64,000 nt of DNA, from contig OY720346.1 of the NCBI GenBank assembly GCA_963082975.1, forward strand, positions 38,405,787 through 38,469,786. Direction: 5' to 3'. The position numbers and the translations under genes are program-made. Below are positions 56,571-64,000 of this stretch, in pieces (the stretch's first letter is position 1; each line of letters opens with the position of its first letter). Below the pieces are notes generated by a model. That model was given only the letters and a program-made list of their open reading frames with translations, did not search any database and had not been told where the DNA came from. This DNA comes from Labia minor. Taxonomy: Eukaryota > Arthropoda > Insecta > Dermaptera > Spongiphoridae.

Positions 56571-58430
56571 TTAATGAGATGTATGCAGTTGTTTTCTTGA
56601 AACAAGAATCTCAATATCTGGCTTAATATTGGAAACTTTTAATCTAAGATCCGGCTCTACATTTAATTTGTTTCTATATTTAGACTTAATATAAAATAGT
56701 ACCGAAAAAGCTTGTTCGCATAAATATGTTGTGCAGAATGGAATCAAGTGTTGAAGTGCTTTATTTGCAAGCGCAGGATAATCTGACCTGAGAAGTAACC
56801 AAAAGTTGCTCAATTCAGTTTTGTTAAATTTTAGTTTATAAGTTGTATCACATGATAATTCCACGAGAATATCTTGTTCAGGTGCAGATAAATGTTTAGT
56901 ATTTGTAATTTCCATATTAAATGGATCTCTGATCCAGTTATTGCAAGGATCAGGAGTAGAAAAATACTTCCTGAAGTTGCTTTTCAAAGTAATTAAATGT
57001 TCAACAAATAATTGACGCGTTTGATTAAGCAATTTTTCACTGGAGCTTTCTATGAAATCATTGAGAGTTGGAAAAGACTCATATACACCGTTCTGGATGC
57101 GTTTCGACCACAAGTCGATTTTTTTAATCATTGCTTCTATTTTATCTTCAACTTTAAATATATTTACAACAGTACCTTGCAGGCTCAAATTAAGTTCGTT
57201 CAATTTTGTAAAAATATCAGTCAAGTAAGCCACCTTAGCTAACCAGATAAAATCATTGAAACATTCGGTCAGTTCAAAATGCGCATCTATTAAAAACAAT
57301 CGTATTTCATCTCGAAGCTCAAAAAGGCGAATGAGTACTTTCCCGCGGGACAACCAACGTACATCTGTATGTAATAATAAATGTGTATGTTGACTACCCA
57401 TTTCCTCACACAAAATTTTAAAAACTCTGGAATTAAGTGGACGAGCCTTAATGAAATTGACAATTTTAACTACTTCGTCTAATGTTCTTTTCAAATCTGG
57501 TGACATATTTTTGGCTGCTAATGATTCTCTGTGAATGCAGCAATGATTCCAAACAACCTGAGGCGCAACATTTTTAATAAGAGCAATCAATCCAGTTCTT
57601 GTACCTGACATTGCACGAGCACCATCAGTGCAAATTCCAACACATTTTGGCCACTCTATTTCATTTTCGGTTATAAAATTATTCAAACTGTTAAATATGT
57701 CATTAGCTGTCGTTCGTGAAGGTAGTGAATCACAAAACAATACATCTTCTTGTATTTGATTTTCAAACTCATATCTAATGAAAGCTAACAAATTGGCATT
57801 ATTAGTGACATCAGTACTTTCATCCAATTGTAATGAGTAATAGTGACTTTTGCGCACTCTCGATATTAATTCTTCTTTTATATTACATGACATGTCTTCA
57901 ATCCTATTCTTAACCGTATCATTTGATAATGAAATCAAATTTATATCGTTTGCTGCTTTAGTTCCTAACATTATATTTGTAATTACTTTTGTAGCAGGAA
58001 GAATTAATTGCTCTGCTATATTATGCGGCTTTCCTGCTTTAGCAATAAGTAGAGCTACTTCATATGATGCCATTACTGCTTTCTTACTCATACCACCAGA
58101 TCCCGTCTTTACCATCAATTTCTGACTTGAATTAAGTTCTTCTTTTTTCATTTTAAAAAATTCGATAGACTTACTAACATGCTCGCTGTGCTTTGTTTGT
58201 AAATGACGTCTGAGATTAGCAGGTTTCATACTTTCATTGGATAAACTTTCCTGACATAGAACGCAGACTGGTCTTTCCACATCATTGTTGCAAATATAAG
58301 TAAATCCAAATGATAAATAATCATCCGAATATTTTCTAGTTTTGCGTTTCTTGGTAGAGTTTGCTGTTGATGCCTCATCATCTGATTCTTTCCGTTTCTG
58401 TGTTGAACCAGTTTGTAGCCAACGATCCAT
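56571..58430 (-). CDS. hAT-superfamily transposase with BED zinc finger
   Basis: A 619-residue protein, typical for the ZBED5/SCAND3-like hAT group, with the usual MDRWLQTGS start. A basic, likely nuclear-localisation stretch is KKRKTRK (27-33). A BED-type zinc finger has Cys56, Cys59, His76 and His81. The RNase H-like core has the catalytic Asp203 in QLDEST, Asp269 in ICTDGARAM and Glu572 in LCEQAFS. Conserved hAT features HCCIHRESL (296-304) and TDVRWLSRG (355-363) are present. The C-terminal dimerisation region spans about 540-605 (FWLLLRSDYPALANKAL, then SKYRNKL). All key residues are present, so the enzyme could be functional. It would bind the element's ends and cut and paste it. It is unspliced and sits inside 56185-59511. 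Domestication is unlikely because intact ends and a target duplication surround it. Confidence 0.95.
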   Translation of the reverse strand: MDRWLQTGSTQKRKESDDEASTANSTKKRKTRKYSDDYLSFGFTYICNNDVERPVCVLCQESLSNESMKPANLRRHLQTKHSEHVSKSIEFFKMKKEELNSSQKLMVKTGSGGMSKKAVMASYEVALLIAKAGKPHNIAEQLILPATKVITNIMLGTKAANDINLISLSNDTVKNRIEDMSCNIKEELISRVRKSHYYSLQLDESTDVTNNANLLAFIRYEFENQIQEDVLFCDSLPSRTTANDIFNSLNNFITENEIEWPKCVGICTDGARAMSGTRTGLIALIKNVAPQVVWNHCCIHRESLAAKNMSPDLKRTLDEVVKIVNFIKARPLNSRVFKILCEEMGSQHTHLLLHTDVRWLSRGKVLIRLFELRDEIRLFLIDAHFELTECFNDFIWLAKVAYLTDIFTKLNELNLSLQGTVVNIFKVEDKIEAMIKKIDLWSKRIQNGVYESFPTLNDFIESSSEKLLNQTRQLFVEHLITLKSNFRKYFSTPDPCNNWIRDPFNMEITNTKHLSAPEQDILVELSCDTTYKLKFNKTELSNFWLLLRSDYPALANKALQHLIPFCTTYLCEQAFSVLFYIKSKYRNKLNVEPDLRLKVSNIKPDIEILVSRKQLHTSH

Positions 58431-58660
58431 TTTATGGAGTAATTTATTAACATTGAACTACAATAATATAAATATAATATAAATATAATATAAATATAAC
58501 GAATTATTATTTACTAGCTATGTTTTAATATGATTTTAAATGAATGTTTTAATATCATTTTAAATGAATGTTTTAAATCATTTTAATAAATGTTTTAAAT
58601 CATTTTAAATAAATGATTTAATATCATTTTAAATGAATATTAATTTATATAATAAATATA

Positions 58661-58750
58661 TTTCGTAATTTGATTCTAAAATATTATTAATTTCGTAATT
58701 TGATTCTAAAATATTATTAATTTCGTAATTTGATTCTAAAATATTATTAA
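58661..58750. repeat. 30-bp tandem repeat, three copies
   Basis: The unit TTTCGTAATTTGATTCTAAA plus ATATTATTAA is repeated three times without change, upstream of the transposase inside the hAT element. The same unit occurs singly in family D copies (about 15818 and 18197). A degenerate ~24-bp array (TTTTAAATGAATG units) precedes it at 58525-58640. Confidence 0.9.
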
Positions 58751-58933
58751 AATAAATATTTTTTATTCATAAAACTAACTTATACTTACTCTCAAAAACA
58801 GCCTTTCTGGGAAATTGCAAAATGTGTTTAGTGTTTTTATAAAATAATGATCATGCAAATTACACTAAAAATTAAAAAAAATTATTAGCTATAATAAACT
58901 ATTATTAGCTATAATTTAATTATAATTAATTAA

Positions 58934-59043
58934 ATTAATAAAAATAATTTAAAGATACAACTCGTTGAGAAATGAACTTATAATTAACATTAATAAAAAT
59001 AATTTAAAGATACAACTCGTTGAGAAATGAACTTATAATTAAC
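58934..59043. repeat. 55-bp perfect direct duplication
   Basis: Two identical units containing AAGATACAACTCGTTGAGAA, head to tail, in the presumed 5' region of the hAT transposase gene. Confidence 0.9.
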
Positions 59044-59699
59044 ATTTGCTTTAAAACTGTTTAAAACCCCAGAGTGGACGCTGACAATTTGGGTTTTTCC
59101 GGGTAAGACTGTCCCCTCCCCTGGTTTTCCCCAATAACAAAGTGAAAGAAAATTCCCTTATATGCCTCCCCTTCCGAGCCCCTAAGAGGGGTTATTTTAA
59201 AGGAACAATCGAAAAATGATTTTAAATGAATGAATGGATGAAAATTCAAATTTTATATATAGTTTTTTATATATGTTTATTTATTCACAAAAAATTAATT
59301 GACATAATTATCAATTTAATAAAATAAAATAGTATTATTAATAGTATTAAATTATAGCCGTAATTCTCTAGGAGGATATAGTTACACAATGAACTTTAAA
59401 TATTTATATATGTATATATTTTTACGATGATTTTTTTCCGAGGACCGCGGACCCCCAGTAAAGGCTTCGCGGACCCCCAGGGGTCCGCGGACCACAGTTT
59501 AAGAACCACTGCTATATACTATAAATTTATTTTTGTTAAATTAATTAATCCAATTTAATTATATAATTATAAATAATTATCCAATTTAATTATATAATTA
59601 TAAATAATTATCCAATTTAATTATACATTAATTGTATAAAACTGCTATATATAGAATTTCAGTTTGATTGAATCGCTGAAAGTACCGGTATTAATTTTT

Positions 59700-60329
59700 A
59701 CTGACCGACGATAGTAAGGGAGGTATTGTTTTCACACCAAATTTCACATGTGGAGATTTTTACATATCTCCACGAATCATGCACTTTCTAAACAGAAAAA
59801 AGTATTTTTAGCATGATGTCTGTCCGTCCGTCTGTCCGTCTGTCCGTCCGTCCGTATAGATGTGTACAGCCTGAACGGCTGAACCGATTTTGATGAAAAT
59901 TGGTATATTTACTTAATGCATCAGTGGGATGAATTGATCAACTTTTGGTGCAATTCCGGAAACCGGAAGTGGTAGTATTAGCGATCGACGATAGGAAGGA
60001 AAGGGTTATTTTCACACCAAAGGAGATTTTTTTATATATCACCACGAATCATGCACTTTGTATTGGTTTTATCCTCGAGAAAAATCATATTTATTAGTTT
60101 TTTCTTGATTTAAAATTATATGACGTCATCCAGCCATTCATGACGTCACAGTCTGGTCTTACATATATATTATAAATAAAATAAAATTAAAAATATTTAT
60201 GTTATATCCATATCTGTTTTTTATTACATTAATAGATATATTAAAATTATTTGAAATTGTTTCTGTAGCTGGAAATTAATTTATTTCAAACAGTCGGTCG
60301 GTTCGGACCTGGGCACAGGTCAACTTATT
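59700..60329 (+). mobile_element. Helentron/HINE-like element, family A copy 7 (full length)
   Basis: Starts ACTGACCGACGATAGTAAGG. It has the longest GTCY microsatellite of the family (59820-59853), the core ACGGCTGAACCGATTTTGAT, the D-like segment and the TGACGTCA pair (60121 and 60141). It ends in AGTCGGTCGGTTCGGACC, the hairpin GACCTGGGCACAGGTC and AACTTATT. It is inserted in family B copy 9. Confidence 0.85.
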
Positions 60330-60537
60330 TAAACTTTGACTTAAAAATGAACGTTGAAAAAAATCAAAACAATGTTGATATTATTTGATTGCTTTCTTAT
60401 TTCAATAAAATGTTATCAGTGAAAATTATGTTAAAACCTTAAATCCTATAAAATTTTAATTAATTTTCAAATAATTTTCAAAAAAGCTTGATTATCCAAT
60501 TCAAATTTGCGAAAAAGTCGAATGGAGACACTCCAGA

Positions 60538-62398
60538 TATTTTAAGTTTTGAAAAGTTTTTTTATAATTTTTAAATTAGGGAAAAACAAATTGTGAAAAT
60601 ATCTACATTTTTAAGTGTCTTAAATTTTCAAAAAAATATACTTATATTAATTACTTACTATTCTTCTTATCTTAAGGCCTATTCCTTGGATTTCTTTTTT
60701 TTAATATGAGTATAAATACTAATTCAAATTAAAACAATAATCTGAATATATCTACTAAGCTAATAATATGTATAAATTAAGATGTTGTAGAAATTTAGCA
60801 ATATATTCAATGAATAAAAAGCAAAAATTATTATTATTATTTCAGGTTCAGTACCGTAACAGAGCTGGGCAGATGATTGATTGATAAAATTAACATGATT
60901 ATTCGATTTAATTCATCCAACCATCATTTGAAAATAATTTCAATATAGATATTCAAATTTTGAAAAATTATTATTAATAAAACAATATACGCTCGCATTA
61001 ATGTCACTATTTTTGTTTTCAAAAAAAAAAAAAAAAGAGTTGAGAATATAAACCTACAATATATTCAAATAAAACTTGGATTTCATTCGTTTGCTATTGG
61101 ATTAAAAATTGGTGGAGAAAAAAAAACATAAATAATTAAAACTGAATAATCTACCAACTTGAAAGAGGGAAAAAAACAGAATCAGTTTTGTAAATATGTA
61201 TTTCATCAATGTCAGGTATGAAAAATTCAATTTCCTTTTAATTTTTAAAATATCTCATTAATCAAACCGAGAAAGAAGGAAAGAGTATTTTATTTTCTAA
61301 AAAAGCTTCTCCATTTCATTTATAAAAAAAAAATAGAAAACTATCGAATAGTTAAATAAACTCATATGGTCATTAAATAGAATTGATTACATTGAACATT
61401 AAATTGATGGTTGAATATATGGTTGAATATATTGACTGTTTTACTATAACATTCTATTAGACTCAAAAAAAAAAGAAAAAAGAAAATGATCAATAGTTTA
61501 TCACGACTATATATCATTTCTCTGATGATTGAATATCTTATTGATTGAATTTGTAAATACAGATCGGTCATTTTGGAGGTTTTAATATTAAAAAACAAAT
61601 TGAATTCCCTCTCCAATTTTGTTTATATAAATTTTATTTATTAATCTGAATTGTATTTCGCTTGAAGAGTTATTAATAAATATTTAATATTCATTAAAAT
61701 AATAATAATAATAATAATATTTCAATATGAAAATAAAAAATAAATTCTGTATCAATAAGAAACGATATTTATTTGATATGTCTTTGGTAGCAAAAGCCCG
61801 GAAAAAAGGTATTGACCACTTAAATTCACTCAACCGGAACTTAAATCCACCAACCCCTTTTGTAGGCAAATCACAACCATTGAAGGGTATTTTGGCAGCG
61901 GACTCTGCGCTTTCCAGACTTAAAAGAATTATGGACGCCTCAGTCGAAGGTGATCAAAAGTAGAAAATAAAAATGTGGAGAGAGAGAGAATAAAAAAAAG
62001 AAGAAACTACCAACGTACCACGTGAATAGTACAAATATTGAATCAATTAACTATTTCCTAATATCAAAAAATATTTTTAGTATTTATGATTTAATTCATT
62101 CTATTATTTAAACAATATACTGATACTATTTAATTTTAAAAAATGAATATATGTATTCATTAAATTATTATTATTATAAAATATACTAATATTATAAATA
62201 ATTAACTTAATGTTTTTTAATAAAATTCACTCATTACCTCCTTTTTTTATTCTTATGCTCAAAAACGAATAAAAAAAAATAAATAAAATTAAAATATAGT
62301 ATATATTATATAAAAATTTGTTTAATTAGAAATCAATAAATAGTCAGAGAGTATTAAAATTATACATATATTCAAAAATTTATATATATATATATTTC
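60538..62398. other. AT-rich intergenic DNA
   Basis: No repeat recognised. The frame at 61727-61963 is the only candidate of interest and is listed separately. AAT run at 61698-61719. Confidence 0.5.
61727..61963 (+). CDS. Unidentified open frame (78 codons), possible exon
   Basis: I do not recognise this protein. From codon 19 the composition is balanced, unlike the surrounding AT-driven frames: SLVAKARKKGIDHLNSLNRN, then LNPPTPFVGKSQPLKGILAA and DSALSRLKRIMDASVEGDQK before a TAG. No signal peptide, membrane segment or cysteine pattern is seen. The opposite strand is also open for 61 codons over part of it (61684-61869). It could be a terminal exon, a retropseudogene piece or chance. Confidence 0.2.
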   Translation: MKIKNKFCINKKRYLFDMSLVAKARKKGIDHLNSLNRNLNPPTPFVGKSQPLKGILAADSALSRLKRIMDASVEGDQK

Positions 62399-63697
62399 GT
62401 ATCAGATTCTCTTGAATATTATTTCAATGAAATTACGACCATATGCAGAGGAAATATTAAGAGAATATCAATGCGGGTTCAGGCCAAATCGAACAACTTT
62501 AGATCAGATTTTTTCATTAAGGCAGATATTAGAAAAAAACCCAAATTCAATATTTCTGTTCACCAATTTTTTGTAGACTTTAGAAAAGCGAATGACTCAA
62601 TAGACCGGGAAAAACTTTTTCAAATTTTGATCTTAATGGGAATTCCCAAAAATCTAGTACGTATGATTCAAATTTGTCTGGAAGGTAGTAAAGGAAGAGT
62701 AAGATGCGGTAATCAACTATCAGAAACTTTCGAAATTCGGAATGGGTTAAAACAAGGGCATTATCACCAATTTTATTTAATTTAGTACTGGAATATGTAA
62801 TAAGGCAAATTGGGGAAAAATCAAAAGGAATCTAATTAAACAAAAAATCCAAGTATTTGGTTACGCAGACGACTTAAATATATTAGGAGTTTCGGCAATT
62901 GCAATTAAAGATAGCGTAGAAAAATTAATCGAAGCAGGAAAAGAGGTAGGGCTGGAAATTAATACTGCTAAGACAAAGTATTTAGTAACAGAAAGGAATA
63001 GAATTAACACACAAAGTCTTACCATACAAATAGAAAATAGACCAGAGAATTCGAAAATATAGAAGAATTTAAATACTTAGGTTCTGTAATCACGAAGGAT
63101 AATAATATTCGAGAAAAGTTTAAAGCGAGGTTGCAGTCGGGAAACGCCTGTTATCATGAAGTAAAGGGGCTTATCGCGTCAAAATTAATATCAAAGGGGA
63201 TAAAAATTAAAATATATAAAACAATTATTTTACCGGTTGTATTACATATATGGGTGTGAGGCATGGTCTATGACATTAGGAGACGAGAATAGATTTAGAG
63301 TATTTGAGAATAGGATTCTTCGCAGCATTTATGGGCCAAAAAACGATGAGGTCACCGGGGAATGGCAGAGACTGCAAAACGAGGAATAGCATGACCTCTA
63401 TGCATCTCCAGATATAGTTAGAATTATAAAATCGAGAAGGCTGCGTTGGGCAGGACAGAATGGCTAGAATGGGAGAGGAAAGAATGGCGAAAAATATATT
63501 GGGGGGAGACCGAGTGGGAAACGTCCGCTTGGAAGACCAAGTGGGTAGATAATGTGGGAAGGGACGTGAGAGAGATGGTAGTGGGTTAGTGGGTAAGGAT
63601 TGGAGGGTTGTGGCTCAGAATAGGGATATTTGGAGAAGTGTGGTTGCTGCAGCCAAGAACTTTCGAGTTCCGTAGATCCACAGAGATAGATAGATAG
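62399..63697 (+). mobile_element. RTE-like retrotransposon, longest copy (5'-truncated, frameshifted)
   Basis: RT landmarks occur in order: EYQCGFRPNRTTLDQIFSL (62458), FVDFRKANDSIDREKL (motif A, usually KAFDSI), RNGLKQG (about 62740), then SPILFNLVLEYVIRQ in a shifted frame. FGYADDLNILG (the YADD catalytic box, 62855), GLEINTAKTKYLV and EFKYLGSVITKDNN follow. Then come WSMTLGDENRFRVFENRILR, SRRLRWAGQ and a 3' end AACTTTCGAGTTCCGTAGAT then CACAG plus GATA repeats at 63697. At least four frame changes make it non-functional. The endonuclease domain is absent. Confidence 0.87.
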
Positions 63698-64000
63698 ATT
63701 TATTTCTTTACTTAAATTGAATAATAACTTGAAATTAAAACACAACTTTCACATATTACAGAATTTATTTTGATTTTTAGCCATATAGAAATTTATATTT
63801 TAATTTAAATACTAGGGTTTGGATTGATTTCTCATATTAGTTGTGAAAAAAGAGGGAAGAAAAGTAAAGAAGCATTTGGAACCTTAGGAATGATTTATGT
63901 TATAAGAGCCATTATAGATTGTTAAGGTTTGTCTTATATGACCTCATCACATGTTTACATGAGGGATGAACATTAATAAACAATGTTATTTTATAATACT
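63698..64000. other. AT-rich intergenic DNA, no gene seen
   Basis: Nothing recognisable to the end of the window. Confidence 0.6.

Larger units (their letters stand above)
56185..59511 (-). mobile_element. Complete autonomous-type hAT transposon (3,327 bp)
   Basis: Terminal inverted repeats: the left end reads CATAGGTTCTTAAACT and the inverted right end CAGTGGTTCTTAAACT. A perfect 8-bp target duplication CTATATAC (56177-56184 and 59512-59519) flanks it. GGACCCCC-rich subterminal repeats occur inside both ends. The single transposase frame is on the minus strand with no stop or frameshift. About 1.1 kb between the transposase start and the right end holds tandem repeats and a GC-richer block (59065-59205). 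Intact ends, duplication and frame suggest a recent insertion. Confidence 0.93.
55795..60537 (+). mobile_element. Helentron-like element, family B copy 9, split by two insertions
   Basis: Pieces 55795-56184, 59512-59699 and 60330-60537 follow family B order (GTTTTCTATCAACTTTTGAG, then TCGCTGAAAGTACCGG). They include the long-subfamily block and a 3' end diverged to GCGAAAAAGTCGAATGGAGACACTCC. The hAT element 56185-59511 and the family A element 59700-60329 split it. The 5' microsatellite part is missing. The middle part appears twice (55980 and 59675), so the host locus was itself a tandem or rearranged copy. Confidence 0.7.

Noticed and set aside
1..64000. CRISPR array, prokaryotic operon or viral genome
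   Set aside because: No regularly spaced direct repeats, no bacterial gene organisation and no viral structural or polymerase frame are visible. Repeats are dispersed transposons.

Overview
This window looks like repeat-rich, intron-bearing eukaryotic chromosomal DNA, most likely from an arthropod and probably an insect. It is extremely AT-rich by eye. It carries mariner, hAT, RTE-like, Helitron/Helentron-like and tRNA-SINE copies, plus one small spliced gene for a secreted cysteine-rich protein. There are no bacterial operons, rRNA genes, CRISPR arrays or convincing functional tRNA genes. The species cannot be named from this sequence.

Two protein-coding loci can be defended. (1) A four-exon minus-strand gene (23390-27150) encodes a 121-residue secreted protein. 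It has a signal peptide exon followed by three exons that repeat a CxC...C pattern, and all introns are phase 1. (2) An apparently intact hAT transposase of 619 aa (56571-58430, minus) lies inside a complete transposon (56185-59511) with matching terminal inverted repeats and a perfect 8-bp target duplication.

Most of the rest is transposon debris, often nested. I used provisional names for the recurring families. Family A and family B are Helentron/HINE-like elements with asymmetric terminal inverted repeats, a 3' hairpin and a shared core; A also has a GTCY-type microsatellite and T^T insertion. Family C is Helitron-like, with a 3' hairpin followed by CTAG. Family D has a conserved terminal hairpin. 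Family F has long terminal inverted repeats. Five RTE-like retrotransposon fragments, several mariner remnants and MITEs, and tRNA-derived SINEs fill much of the remainder.

Layout: 1-9 kb holds mariner/hAT MITEs, RTE fragments and a family C copy. 9.7-14.7 kb is a cluster of family B and A copies. 15.5-22.4 kb holds family D, mariner remnants and family B. 23.4-27.2 kb is the secreted-protein gene, with A and D copies in intron 1. 27.9-34.5 kb is heavily nested C/D/F/A/B. 36.4-39.7 kb is a putative 3.3-kb Helitron carrying an RTE fragment. 40.5-54.6 kb has RTE, SINE, A, B, D and F copies. 55.8-60.5 kb is one family B copy split by the complete hAT transposon and a family A element. 62.4-63.7 kb is the longest RTE fragment. 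Several islands of more balanced composition (about 7.8, 14.9, 18.9, 20.7, 30.2, 34.9, 42.1 and 51.9 kb) are neither coding nor recognisably repeated here and may be conserved regulatory DNA.
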